Assembly (NCBI GenBank): GCA_021838445.1
Contig: JAKCDU010000001.1
Location: 136,889-200,888 of the forward strand
Length of the DNA: 64,000 nucleotides
Origin: Actinomycetes bacterium
GTDB lineage: Bacteria > Actinomycetota > Acidimicrobiia > Acidimicrobiales > Palsa-688
Reading direction: 5' to 3'
Below are positions 8,875 through 18,127 of this stretch, in pieces (positions within the stretch are counted from its first letter, which is position 1; each line of letters opens with the position of its first letter). The notes below the pieces were generated by a model. That model was not told the DNA's origin. It saw only the letters and a list, made by a program, of their open reading frames with translations, and ran no database searches. The position numbers and the translations under genes were made by a program.

Positions 8875-10173
8875 TCACCGGAAAGTGCGCGCCGTGTCCA
8901 GCCCGTCGCGCAGCAGGTCCCGACCGCGGACGCGGTGGCGGCGCAGGCTCCGCCAGATGATGCGCAGCAGCCCCGGCTTGGGCTCGGGGTTGGTCACGGT
9001 GAACAGCTCTTCGGCGATGTCGCCGAGAACCTTGGTGTACTGGGTCTGCATGCGGTCGGACAGGACCAGTTGCGGAGCCAGGCGCAGCCGCTTGTGGTCG
9101 CGTAGGACGAAGGATCTCTCCAGGGCCTGACGGTAGGAGCCCAGCCCGGCGGTGCTGACGTCGCCGGCCGCGACCGCCTCGGCGGCGGCCCGGCCCGCGG
9201 CCAAGCCTGCCCCGATGGCGAAGTTCACCCCCTCCAGCCATATGCCCGCGGCAAGGGTCATGGCCGCCGCGTCGCCGGCTACGAGGAGTCCGTCGGCTGC
9301 CAACGGGGGCATGGTCGAGTAGCCGCCCTCGGGGATGAGATGGGCCGAGTACTCCTTGAGAAACGCCCCCTTCAGATAGGGGGCGATGGCCGGGTGGGCC
9401 TTGAAACCGGCGATCAGCTCCTCGGGCCGCCGTCGGGAGGCGGCCAGTTCCTCGAGGCTGACGACCACGCCGACGCTCAACGAGTCCCGGTTGGTGTAGA
9501 GGAATCCGCCGCCGGCCACCCCGGAGGTACCGCCCACCGCTTCGATGTCGAGGCCCTCGTGGGGGCCCAGCCCGAAGCGGTCCTCGATGACCTCGGCCGG
9601 CAGGGCCAGCACCTCCTTGGCCCCGAGGGTCACGTGGGCGGCGTCAGCGCGGGCCATCAGGCCCGCCTCCTTGGCGAGGAAGGAGTTGACCCCGTCGCAG
9701 GCGATCACCACCCGGGCCCGGAGGTCGCCGTCGGGCCGGTCGGTCCGCACCCCGCACACCCGGCCCGACGCGTCGCGCAACAGACCGGTGGCCACCGTCG
9801 AGGTGAGCAGCCGGGCGCCGGCGTCGACGGCGTGGCCGGCCAGCCAGCTGTCGAAGTCGGCCCGCAGGACGGTCATGCCGTTGTAGGGCTCCCGCCCCCA
9901 GGCCTGGGAACGCAGATCCAGCGTGACCGCCTGGGTGTCGGTCAGGATCATCGTCGAGCGGCGCACCACCCAACGCTGGACGGGCACCTCCTCCCACCAC
10001 CGGGGGATGACCTCGTCGAGGATGCGCCCGTAGACCACCCCGCCGTAGACGTTCTTCGAGCCGGGGAACGGTCCCCGCTCGACCATCACCACCGAGCGGC
10101 CGGCCCGGGCCAGGGCCAGGGCCGCCGCCGAACCGGCCGGACCGGCGCCGACCACCACGGCGTCGAAGGTCAC
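8875..10173 (-). CDS. FixC-like FAD-dependent oxidoreductase
   Basis: A 432-residue flavoprotein of the FixC/geranylgeranyl-reductase/ETF-QO superfamily. The N-terminal dinucleotide fold is VVVGAGPAGSAAALALARAG; the second FAD motif is GLLVAGDAAAMT. With FixX it would take electrons from the EtfAB pair and reduce quinone, or perform electron bifurcation as in FixABCX. The start GTG 10173 overlaps the upstream etfA stop (GTGA) and falls exactly at the Rossmann strand; the longer frame is noise. No transmembrane segment is evident, so membrane contact would be peripheral. Confidence 0.88.
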   Translation of the reverse strand: MTFDAVVVGAGPAGSAAALALARAGRSVVMVERGPFPGSKNVYGGVVYGRILDEVIPRWWEEVPVQRWVVRRSTMILTDTQAVTLDLRSQAWGREPYNGMTVLRADFDSWLAGHAVDAGARLLTSTVATGLLRDASGRVCGVRTDRPDGDLRARVVIACDGVNSFLAKEAGLMARADAAHVTLGAKEVLALPAEVIEDRFGLGPHEGLDIEAVGGTSGVAGGGFLYTNRDSLSVGVVVSLEELAASRRRPEELIAGFKAHPAIAPYLKGAFLKEYSAHLIPEGGYSTMPPLAADGLLVAGDAAAMTLAAGIWLEGVNFAIGAGLAAGRAAAEAVAAGDVSTAGLGSYRQALERSFVLRDHKRLRLAPQLVLSDRMQTQYTKVLGDIAEELFTVTNPEPKPGLLRIIWRSLRRHRVRGRDLLRDGLDTARTFR

Positions 10174-11231
10174 CCCTGCAGCTCCTTCAGTTCCGTCCAA
10201 GCCTCGAGCTCCTTCAGTTGGTCGGGCACGGCCACGTCGAGCCGGTGGGCCAGCTCCACCAGCAGCCCGGTGGCGTCGGTGACCAGGCCCAGCTCGGCCA
10301 GGCCGGTCATCGGGCAGGAAGGGTCCAGGTTGACGCTGACCACGCACTCGGGGTCGCCGATGCCGCCGATGTGCTGGCTGGCCCCCGAGATGCCGAGGGC
10401 CACGTACAGATCCGGTTGCAGGGTCACCCCGGTCGTGCCGATCTGGCGGTCGTATCCGGCCCATCCGGCGTCGGTGACCACCCGGGTCGCTCCCGCTGAG
10501 GCGCCGAGGGCGGCGGCCACCTCGGTCAGCAGGGCGAATACCGCCCGCCCCACCCGGTCGTCGGACCCGGCCGGCACCAGGCCCGCTCCGCCGGCCAGGA
10601 CCCGGTGGGCGTCGCTCAGATCCATCGTCGCCGGGTCGGGCTCGACCAACGCCACGCTGCGCACCGAGCCGGGGCCGGGAGCCGGAGGCCCGACGGCCAG
10701 GGCCCGTACGACGGCGTCCGGCTGGGCTGTGGCGGCGCCTGGGGGACTCGGCGCCGGGGGCCCCGGCCACAGAGTGGCCACCGCCGACCCGGCCATGGTG
10801 ACGGCCACCAGAATCCGCCCGTCGATGCGGAGCAGGTCGGCTTCCAGGCGCTCGCCATCGACGGCCAGGCGGGCCGCGCCGGCGAGCAGCGGCCGAGCCA
10901 GGCACGCCGCCAGGCGGGGGGCCAGGTCCCGCCCGTCGGGGGAGGCCGGCAGGATCACCAGGCGGCAGCCGGCGAGGGAAGGGGCCAGCTGAGCGGCCAG
11001 GCGCCCCGGGTCGGTCACGGTCTCGGCCCAGTGCACCAGGCGGGCGCCTTCGATCGCCGCCGCCGTCTCGGGGCCGACCCCGCTGCCCACGACGACGGCG
11101 TGGCCACCGGCCTCGGCGACGGCCGGCGCCCAGCCGTAGGGGAGGCGGCCGTCCCGGGCCACGATCACCGCCACCGCAGGGGAATCGGGTGTCGACCTGG
11201 ACAGGGGTGCGCCCCCGTCGGCGTCGGTCAC
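10170..11231 (-). CDS. Mycofactocin-associated electron transfer flavoprotein alpha subunit
   Basis: A 353-residue EtfA/FixB-like protein. The C-terminal FAD-binding domain is unmistakable: TDAGWAGYDRQIGTTG and PDLYVALGISGASQHIGG. The N-terminal half is divergent and Ala/Pro-rich. GTG 11231 overlaps the stop of the OYE gene upstream (GTGA). Together with the EtfB-like protein it should form the FAD-containing heterodimer that links a dehydrogenase or reductase to FixC/FixX. The association with mycofactocin enzymes rests on family recognition and the two OYE neighbours. Confidence 0.87.
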   Translation of the reverse strand: MTDADGGAPLSRSTPDSPAVAVIVARDGRLPYGWAPAVAEAGGHAVVVGSGVGPETAAAIEGARLVHWAETVTDPGRLAAQLAPSLAGCRLVILPASPDGRDLAPRLAACLARPLLAGAARLAVDGERLEADLLRIDGRILVAVTMAGSAVATLWPGPPAPSPPGAATAQPDAVVRALAVGPPAPGPGSVRSVALVEPDPATMDLSDAHRVLAGGAGLVPAGSDDRVGRAVFALLTEVAAALGASAGATRVVTDAGWAGYDRQIGTTGVTLQPDLYVALGISGASQHIGGIGDPECVVSVNLDPSCPMTGLAELGLVTDATGLLVELAHRLDVAVPDQLKELEAWTELKELQG

Positions 11232-13213
11232 AGGCCCACCGCCACCCGGTGGCCCTCCACCACTGCGGCGTGGGCCCGGCGGGGGGCCAGGCAGTCGCCG
11301 ATGCGGTGGATGGCGGCGTCGAGACCCCACCCATTGAGGGCGTGCCACAGCTCGTCGTCGGGTTGCTGGTGACCGGCCACGACCACCCATTCGCAGGGCA
11401 CGGTCCGGTCGGTGCCCGTCGGGTGGTGCTGCAGCGTCAGCACCAGGGGGGAGCCGGCGCCGGACCCGACGCCCATGGGCACCAGGTCCGTCGACTGGCG
11501 AATACCCCGGGCGTGGGCCCGTACGTTCCACGTCTCGAGGTCGAGGGTGATCCCGAGGTCCTGGCCGACCACCATGCCGTTGGTGGTGATCTCCACCCGG
11601 CACCCCCGGTCGGCGAGCAGTTCAGCCACGGAGGTGGCCTGGTGGAAGCCCAGCTCGTCGACCACCACCACCGTGCCCGTCGGCGCCGCCCGCCCCTCCA
11701 GCACGTCGCGCACGTCGACGACGCTCGGGAACTCGTCGGGCGACCCGGCCCACCACGGTCGGACCGGGCGGGCTCCCGTCGCCACGATCACCGCGTCGGG
11801 ACGCAGCTCGGCGACGGTGGCCGGCTGGGCTGCGCAGCCGGTGCGCACGTCGACCCCCAACCGGGCCACGGCGGCCACCAGGTTGCGGGTTATGTCGAGC
11901 AGTTCGGCGCGTGACGGGACGCTGGCGGCGACGGGGATCTGACCGCCGAGGCGGGTGCTGCGCTCCAGCAGGGTCACGTGATGGCCCCGTTCGGCCGAGC
12001 TCACTGCGGCCTGCAGACCGGCCGGCCCCCCTCCCACCACCACGACCCGGCGCCGGGCCCGGGGGGGTGCCACCGAGGCGGTCACCGACTCCCGACCCGT
12101 CCTCGGGTTCTCGATGCAGCCCAACCAGCGGTTGAGGCCCATGCGGCCCACGCACTCCTGGTTGCACGACAGGCAGGTCCGGATCTGCTCGGCGTGACCG
12201 GAGCGGGCCTTGGCCGTGAAATCCGGATCGGCGATCTGGCCTCTCACTACCCCCACCAGGTCGCACTGGCCTTCGGCCAGGGCCCGGTCGGCCTGCAGGG
12301 GGTCCTTGAATCGGCCCACCCCGACGACCGGCAGGGACACCGCCTGGCGGATGGCGCTCGGTATGAACATGGCGTACCCGGGGGGGATCTGCATCGACGC
12401 CTCGATCATGTAGAGAGTGGCGGTGGCCACCCCGATGGAGGTGTTGATGTAGTCGACCTGCCCGGTCGCCTCCACGAAGCGGGCCACCTCCACTGCGTCG
12501 GCGATGGTGGTGCCCCCCTCGATCAGTTCGTCGCCGCACAATCTGACCCCGAGCACGGGGCGGGGCCCCACCGCCTGGCGCACCGCGTCGACGATCTCGA
12601 GCAGCAATCGGGCCCGGTTGGGAAGTGACCCTCCGTAGGCGTCGGTGCGCCGGTTGGTGGCAGGGGACAGGAACCCGCGCACGATCGACGAGTGAGAGCA
12701 CTGCAGCTCTATCCCGTCGAAGCCCCCCCGCAGGCAGTGCTCGGCGACCTTGGCGTAGCCGGCGACGATCTCGGCTATCTCGCGGGCCTCCACCGCCTTG
12801 GGCACCTCACGGAACAACGGGTCGGGGACCGGCGAGGGGGCCCAAACCGGCAGGCGGGTGTACATGCTCGAGGCTTGGCCCCCGTTGTGGTTGATCTGGG
12901 CCAGGATCGGGACGTCATGGGCGTGGACGGCTTCGGTGATGCGCCGGTAGCCGGGGATCACGTCCTCGTGGAAGCCGTGGATCAGCTTCTCGTAGGGCCA
13001 GTCGGTGGGGTGGGTGGAGTGCTCCTCGGTGATGATGAGCCCCGCCCCGCCGGCGGCCCGCGCCGCGTAGTAGGCCGCGTGCTGCTCGCTCGGGCGGCCG
13101 TCCTGGGTGGCGTAGTTGGTGAGATGGGCGGAGAACACCACCCGGTTGCGCAATGTGAGCGAGCCGACCCGCAGCGGGCTGAACAGGTGCCGGTAGCGGC
13201 TTCCCCCGCTCAC
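11228..13213 (-). CDS. Mycofactocin-system FadH/OYE family oxidoreductase 2
   Basis: A 661-residue old-yellow-enzyme/2,4-dienoyl-CoA-reductase-like protein. The N-terminal FMN TIM barrel begins FSPLRVGSLTLRNRVVFSAH; the Fe-S motif CLSCNQECVGRMGLNRWLGC ligates a [4Fe-4S] cluster; the C-terminal FAD/NAD(P) part starts VVVVGGGPAGLQAAV. The N-terminal wording closely matches my recollection of the NCBI family called mycofactocin system FadH/OYE oxidoreductase 2. It would reduce an activated C=C or transfer electrons from NAD(P)H through FAD, Fe-S and FMN. GTG 13213 overlaps the preceding stop. The natural substrate is unknown. Confidence 0.88.
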   Translation of the reverse strand: MSGGSRYRHLFSPLRVGSLTLRNRVVFSAHLTNYATQDGRPSEQHAAYYAARAAGGAGLIITEEHSTHPTDWPYEKLIHGFHEDVIPGYRRITEAVHAHDVPILAQINHNGGQASSMYTRLPVWAPSPVPDPLFREVPKAVEAREIAEIVAGYAKVAEHCLRGGFDGIELQCSHSSIVRGFLSPATNRRTDAYGGSLPNRARLLLEIVDAVRQAVGPRPVLGVRLCGDELIEGGTTIADAVEVARFVEATGQVDYINTSIGVATATLYMIEASMQIPPGYAMFIPSAIRQAVSLPVVGVGRFKDPLQADRALAEGQCDLVGVVRGQIADPDFTAKARSGHAEQIRTCLSCNQECVGRMGLNRWLGCIENPRTGRESVTASVAPPRARRRVVVVGGGPAGLQAAVSSAERGHHVTLLERSTRLGGQIPVAASVPSRAELLDITRNLVAAVARLGVDVRTGCAAQPATVAELRPDAVIVATGARPVRPWWAGSPDEFPSVVDVRDVLEGRAAPTGTVVVVDELGFHQATSVAELLADRGCRVEITTNGMVVGQDLGITLDLETWNVRAHARGIRQSTDLVPMGVGSGAGSPLVLTLQHHPTGTDRTVPCEWVVVAGHQQPDDELWHALNGWGLDAAIHRIGDCLAPRRAHAAVVEGHRVAVGL

Positions 13214-15402
13214 CGGCGCGTCGCTCCGAGGATCGGGCCGGGCCCGGCGTCTGAGGGGCCGGCGTCAGCGGGGTCGGCGGCCGGCCCGGTGCTCCCGCGG
13301 GGGCCGTCACGGTCGGCCCAAGTGGTAGCGGCGCTGGTGGTGGAGGCGCCAGGGGTGGCCTCTTGGGCCTGGGCCGACGCGGTGGCCCAACCGAGGAGGC
13401 GCAGGGCCACCCGGCGGCCCTCCAGGACGGCCTCCAGCGCCGATCGGGGGGCCACGCAGTCGCCGGCACGGGCGAATCCGGGGTCGCCCACGGCCTGGTA
13501 GAGAGCCTCGTCGGGCAGGCGGTGGCCGCAGTCGATCACCGCCGCCGCCGGCACCTCGGAAGCCTCCGCGGTCCAGCAGTCCTCGATGTGCACCGACTCC
13601 GGCCCGATCGAGCGGACCAGGCTGCGCAGCCGCCGCTGCACCCCGGCCCGCTGCAGGCGGCCGTTGGCATCGGCGAGGTCGCCGGTGCGCGACAGCTGGG
13701 TCCCGGCTACCGGGTCGGGCGAGATCAGCGTCACGTGGCGCTGGTGGTCGGTGGCCAACCACTCGGCCAGGTTGACCGCTACGGCGTCACCGACGGGGTC
13801 GATCACCGCCACTGGCCCCTCGGGGAGAGCGCCGGGGTTGCCGAGCACGGCCAGGGGGTCGAGCACCGGCAGGGCGGCGGCAGGGTAGCGGTCGGCGACG
13901 GGACGGGCCCCGGTGGCCAGGACCACCTGCCACCCGTCGCGTCGGGCCCGGGAGAGCATCTCGGCATCGGCCTCGACTCCGGTATCGATGGCCAACCCGA
14001 GGCGGTGGGCCTCGGCGGCCAGCCACTCGGAGATCGAGCCGAGGCGCTCCCGGCCCGGCCCCACGGCGGCCCGCAGCAGCGTGCCACCGAGCTCCTGGCG
14101 GCGCTCCACCACCCTCACCTTCCGGCCCCCTCGGGCCAGGACGGTCGCGCACTCGAGGCCTGCCGGTCCCGCTCCGACCACTAGTACCGGTGGCCCCGAG
14201 GAAGCCTCTAGGCCGGAAGCGCCGGAAGCGCCGGGATCGCCGAGGTGGCCCGGCGGCGGGTCGGCGGGCGTCGAGTCGGCGGCCGCCGCCAGGGCCGGTT
14301 CGTTGGCCTCGTGACCACTGGCGGGATCCACGACACACGAAACGATGGGGTTGCGGGGATCTCTCACCCGGCAGGCCTGGTTGCAGAGAAGGCAGGGCCT
14401 GATCGTCTCGGGCCGACCGTGGCGCAGCTTCTCGACCAGGCGGGCGTCGGCCATCAGCGCCCTGGTCATCTCCACCAGGTCACACACCCCCGCCTCGAGC
14501 GCCGCCGAGGCCCGCCCCGGGTCGACGACGCTGCCCTGCAGTACCACCGGCACGTCGCCGGCCACCGCTCGCACAGCCTGGCAGAGGTCCCAGTTGAAGC
14601 ATTCGGGGATGTGGGCGTCGGGGCGGTAGGCGCTGGTCGAGAAGGGTCCGGCCTTGATCACCGTCAACATGTCCACCACGCCCCAGCCGGTGATCGCCGC
14701 CACCGTCTGCGTGGCCTGCTCGGGGGTGATGCCGGCCCACGGGGCCAGTTCGTCGCAGGAGAGGCGCAGCGCCACGACGAAGTCGGAGCCGACCCGCCGG
14801 CGGACCTCCTCCAGCACCAGCCGGATCATGAGCAGACGGTCCTGGCCGAAGCGGTCGGAGCGCTGATTGGTCAGCCCGGACAGGAACTGACGCAGGAGCG
14901 ACCACGCCCCGGCGTCTATCTCCACCCCGGCCAGTCCGCTGCCGCGGGCCAGGACGGCGGCGTCACCGAAGGCGTCCACGATCTGCTGTATGCCGTCCTC
15001 GTCGAGCGCCGCCGGTGGCTCCCTGGTGACGACGTCGGCGACGGGGGAGGGCGCCCACATGACCTCCTGCGAGTAGGCACTGCTGCCCTGGCTGCCTGAA
15101 TGCCCCAGCCCGGCCAGCACCAAAGTGGACCACGGGGCGCAGGCCTTCGCTACCGCTTCCCAACCCTGCGGGCAGGCCGCGGCCAGCGGCGCCCGCTCGT
15201 AGGGCCAGTCGTTGGCCGTCACCGAGGCCGTCTCGGTGACGATCACCCCGGCCCCTCCGGCGGCCCGTCTGCGGTAGTAGGCGGCGTGGCGGTCGGAGAT
15301 GGCCCGACCGCGGGCCAGGTTGGTCTCGTGGGGGCCGAACACCAGACGGGAGGGCGCGCCGTGCCCACCGACCGCCACCGGGTCGACGACGTTCGGGCTC
15401 AA
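13210..15402 (-). CDS. Mycofactocin-system FadH/OYE family oxidoreductase 1
   Basis: A 730-residue paralogue of the following gene with the same plan: OYE barrel starting near RLVFGPHETNLARGRAISD, Fe-S motif CLLCNQACRVRDPRNPIVSC, then a Pro/Ala linker and an FAD/NAD(P) domain with VLVVGAGPAGLECATVLARG. It matches the second OYE family that co-occurs with mycofactocin. The start is TTG 15402, overlapping the LOG gene stop as TTGA; no better start exists nearby. A low-complexity tail (residues about 690-730) is extra. Pairing of OYE1 and OYE2 in tandem with ETF genes is the typical neighbourhood, here lacking the core mft genes. Confidence 0.87.
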   Translation of the reverse strand: MSPNVVDPVAVGGHGAPSRLVFGPHETNLARGRAISDRHAAYYRRRAAGGAGVIVTETASVTANDWPYERAPLAAACPQGWEAVAKACAPWSTLVLAGLGHSGSQGSSAYSQEVMWAPSPVADVVTREPPAALDEDGIQQIVDAFGDAAVLARGSGLAGVEIDAGAWSLLRQFLSGLTNQRSDRFGQDRLLMIRLVLEEVRRRVGSDFVVALRLSCDELAPWAGITPEQATQTVAAITGWGVVDMLTVIKAGPFSTSAYRPDAHIPECFNWDLCQAVRAVAGDVPVVLQGSVVDPGRASAALEAGVCDLVEMTRALMADARLVEKLRHGRPETIRPCLLCNQACRVRDPRNPIVSCVVDPASGHEANEPALAAAADSTPADPPPGHLGDPGASGASGLEASSGPPVLVVGAGPAGLECATVLARGGRKVRVVERRQELGGTLLRAAVGPGRERLGSISEWLAAEAHRLGLAIDTGVEADAEMLSRARRDGWQVVLATGARPVADRYPAAALPVLDPLAVLGNPGALPEGPVAVIDPVGDAVAVNLAEWLATDHQRHVTLISPDPVAGTQLSRTGDLADANGRLQRAGVQRRLRSLVRSIGPESVHIEDCWTAEASEVPAAAVIDCGHRLPDEALYQAVGDPGFARAGDCVAPRSALEAVLEGRRVALRLLGWATASAQAQEATPGASTTSAATTWADRDGPRGSTGPAADPADAGPSDAGPGPILGATRR

Positions 15403-16439
15403 GGCCGGGACACCTCCACCTCCGGCGGGGCGCTGTCGAGGCGGTTCAGGGCGTCGATGAGCTGGCGCAGCCGCGAGTACGAGAAGCGGTCGAAGCGCAG
15501 GGCGACACGCGGCAGATGGGGGAAGTCGTCGCTGCGCCGCTCGGCCGGTAGGGGACCGTCGAGCACCCGCAGGGGTCCGGTCATGATGTCGGAGAACTCC
15601 CCGGATAGTCGGGCCGCCTCGTCCTCGGTCGGTCGGCGCTCCAGGCGCAGTACCAGGGTGTCGCCCACCCAGCGCAGCGAGTGGTAGTTGCGGTAGAAGC
15701 CGAGCACCTCCGAGGCGGCGTCCTCCACCGTCTCGGCGATGGTGTAGAAGTGCTCGTCGCCGGGGCTGATCAGGCCCCGACTGCCCACCTGCTCGCGTAC
15801 GAAGTCCTCCCAGGCCCGCCAGTAGTGGTCACCGGGCGACTCGAGCAGGACGACCGGTGCCGGTTCGGCCTTACCCGTCTGGAGCAGCGTGAGCAGCTCG
15901 AAGGCCTCGTCCAGGGTGCCGAACCCGCCGGGCAGCACCGCGTAGGCGAAGGACTCCTTGATCAGCAGCAGTTTGCGGGTGAAGAAGTACTTCATGGAGA
16001 CCAGCTTCGGGTTGTCCCGGATGAAGTCGTTGGCCTCCTGCTCGAAGGGGAGCCTGATATTGATGCCGAAGGACTTGTCGGGGCCGGCGCCCTCCAGCCC
16101 GGCGGCCATGATCCCCGGGCCGGCCCCCGTCACTGTCGACCAGTCGTGACGGGCGAGCAGGGCGGCCAGGTCGCGGGCCTGGGCGTAGAGGGGGTCTGAC
16201 GGATGGGTCCGGGCCGAGCCGAACATGGTGATCTTGCGCTCGGTCTTGTACGGGGCGAACATGGCGAACGCCTCGGTCATCTCCTTGAGCGCGGCATTGG
16301 TGATCTTCAGGTCGAGCCGGTCGGTGCCGTTGGTGGCCAGGCGGACCACCGATTCGAGGATGTCGGTCAGCTGATCGCGGTTGGCCCGGACCTCGAGCGC
16401 GTCCAACAGGTCGCCGAAGCGGTCCCGGTGGTCATCCAT
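15399..16439 (-). CDS. LOG family protein (TIGR00730-type nucleotide phosphoribohydrolase)
   Basis: A 346-residue Rossmann-fold protein of the LOG/lysine-decarboxylase-like family. Diagnostic motifs are FGSARTHPSD, TGAGPGIMAAGLEGA and LPGGFGTLDEAFELL, the last containing the catalytic PGGxGTxxE signature. Family members cleave nucleoside 5'-monophosphates to base and ribose 5-phosphate. Ribose 5-phosphate is a pentose-phosphate intermediate, so its place after pgl is metabolically sensible, though this is inference. About 100 extra residues follow the core. Start ATG 16439 overlaps the pgl stop by 8 bases. Confidence 0.87.
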   Translation of the reverse strand: MDDHRDRFGDLLDALEVRANRDQLTDILESVVRLATNGTDRLDLKITNAALKEMTEAFAMFAPYKTERKITMFGSARTHPSDPLYAQARDLAALLARHDWSTVTGAGPGIMAAGLEGAGPDKSFGINIRLPFEQEANDFIRDNPKLVSMKYFFTRKLLLIKESFAYAVLPGGFGTLDEAFELLTLLQTGKAEPAPVVLLESPGDHYWRAWEDFVREQVGSRGLISPGDEHFYTIAETVEDAASEVLGFYRNYHSLRWVGDTLVLRLERRPTEDEAARLSGEFSDIMTGPLRVLDGPLPAERRSDDFPHLPRVALRFDRFSYSRLRQLIDALNRLDSAPPEVEVSRP

Positions 16440-17103
16440 CGACGGGGGCGGCCTCCCGGTCTACCAGCCAGACGACGTGGTCGGCGGCGACCCGGGAAGC
16501 GGGTAGGTCCTCTCCGCTCATCACCGCCTCCAGAGCGGCCCGCTTGGATGCTCCCGCCACGGTGAAGATGACCAGGCGGGAGCGGGAGATCCCCGAGAAG
16601 GTGAGGGTCATCCGCGGGTGCTTGTTGCGCCCCGAGGGGTCCTCGTTGAGCGCGACCAGCTGGCCGGGGTCGGCCTCGAGCGCGGGGGAGTCGGGGAAGA
16701 GCGAGGCGGTGTGGCCGTCGGGGCCCATTCCGAGGTGGACCACGTCGAGCTTGCCGATCTCGCCGAGTCGCAGCTGGTAGGCGTCGGGGCCCTCGTCGCA
16801 GGTCATCGGGTAGACGGCGTTGGCCGCCCCGACGCGCTCGAGGAGCGACTGGCGGCCGAGCAGTTGGTTGGAGTCCGGGTCGTCGGCGGGGACGCAGCGC
16901 TCGTCGCCCCAGTAGACGTTGACCGACAACCAGTCGATGCTGTCGGTGCTGTCCGCGGCCAGCCGCTCGTAGCAGGAGCGGGCGGTGCTGCCCCCCGACA
17001 GGGCGAAGCTGAATAGGTCGGTCCGACGCGACTGGTAGGCCGCTATGACCCGCCTGGCGAACTCGCCCGGCAGATCGTCCACGACGAACAACTCTCCATT
17101 CAC
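16432..17103 (-). CDS. pgl: 6-phosphogluconolactonase
   Basis: A 223-residue lactonase of the NagB/DevB/SOL fold that hydrolyses 6-phosphoglucono-lactone in the oxidative pentose phosphate pathway. Motifs are FALSGGSTARSCYERLA, NVYWGDERCVPADDPDSN and HLGMGPDGHTASLFP, all typical of Pgl. GTG 17103 (VNGELFVVDDLPGEF) is chosen because upstream codons correspond to the 40-nt gap after opcA. It sits between opcA and the LOG gene in the same operon. Confidence 0.93.
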   Translation of the reverse strand: MNGELFVVDDLPGEFARRVIAAYQSRRTDLFSFALSGGSTARSCYERLAADSTDSIDWLSVNVYWGDERCVPADDPDSNQLLGRQSLLERVGAANAVYPMTCDEGPDAYQLRLGEIGKLDVVHLGMGPDGHTASLFPDSPALEADPGQLVALNEDPSGRNKHPRMTLTFSGISRSRLVIFTVAGASKRAALEAVMSGEDLPASRVAADHVVWLVDREAAPVDG

Positions 17104-17143
17104 GCTGCAAACACTAGGAGATGGCGCAGCAGTTGAAGAATCC

Positions 17144-18127
17144 CTAGTCGGTGAGGGCGGTGGCGGCCGAGAGGGCCCGCTCCCAGATGGGGTCCGGCTG
17201 CAGGTGGGTGAGAGCGTCGGCCAGGGAGGTGGTGAAGGGGTCGTCGGGCAGCAGGCTCGTCGAACGCACCACGGGGGCTCCCGGCACCGTCGCCTCGCCG
17301 AGCACGATTCTCTGGCCCTCCACCCGCTCGACGGAGAAGGTGGCCTCCTCGTCGTTGCGGCGGGCCACGATGGATATGCCCACATGGCGGCTGTCCTGCA
17401 GCGAGATCCGCCGGGGCGACACGTCGGTCTGGGCCGTGAGCCAGCCGCCGAGCAGCCGGCGCGGACCTTCCTTGCCGCAGATTGAGATGTGCTCGATGGA
17501 GTCGAGCCAGGCCCGATGGGCGACCGGTTCGAACTGCCCGGCCAGAGTCTCTCGCCAAGGCAGGAGCCGGCTCCACGACAGGTCCACCACTGTCCGGCGG
17601 CGGGCCAGGGCCAGCAGGCTGCGCAGTTGGCCGGGGTCGGGGGTGTCGCGACTGTCGATCAGGATGGCGCTGGCGACCGACAGGAGCGGGTCGGAGGCTT
17701 CGGGGATGGAGTTGACGTACCAGACAGCCACCGGCAGGTCCGAGAGGGTGAACGCCTCCACCAGCGAGTCGAGGTGGCGGGCGGCCTGGCCGCCGATCTC
17801 CAACTGGACCTCCTCGAAGTTGACCCGGTTGTGCTCGCTGTCGAGGGCGTACAGCGTGGTGCGGGCGTCGAGGTGGGCCACCGAGTCGGGGTCGGGGCGC
17901 AGGATCACGATCCGGGCCGGGTGATGGCCGGCCAGGCTTCTCAGGGCCCCCGTGGCGCCATAGGCCTGGTCGTCGCCGGGAGCCACGGCGATGAGGGTCA
18001 TGACTGCGGTCCGCGCCGAGGAATGGTGGTCGCTCGACTGGTCCCGTAGGTCGGCGAGGGCCCCGACCACGTCGGACAGGCGCACCCCCTCCCCGGTCCA
18101 GTGATCGACCGCTAGGGGGTCCGCCAC
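17144..18127 (-). CDS. opcA: Glucose-6-phosphate dehydrogenase assembly protein OpcA
   Basis: A 327-residue OpcA, the actinobacterial and cyanobacterial protein needed for assembly or redox control of Zwf. Family-typical segments are MTLIAVAPG, HPARIVILRPDP, VWYVNSIP and LIDSRDTPDP. GTG 18127 lies inside the end of zwf (16-base overlap) and begins VADPLAVDHWTGEGVRL, the usual N-terminal WTGEGVRL region. The 40-nt gap to pgl is the largest within this operon. Confidence 0.92.
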   Translation of the reverse strand: MADPLAVDHWTGEGVRLSDVVGALADLRDQSSDHHSSARTAVMTLIAVAPGDDQAYGATGALRSLAGHHPARIVILRPDPDSVAHLDARTTLYALDSEHNRVNFEEVQLEIGGQAARHLDSLVEAFTLSDLPVAVWYVNSIPEASDPLLSVASAILIDSRDTPDPGQLRSLLALARRRTVVDLSWSRLLPWRETLAGQFEPVAHRAWLDSIEHISICGKEGPRRLLGGWLTAQTDVSPRRISLQDSRHVGISIVARRNDEEATFSVERVEGQRIVLGEATVPGAPVVRSTSLLPDDPFTTSLADALTHLQPDPIWERALSAATALTD

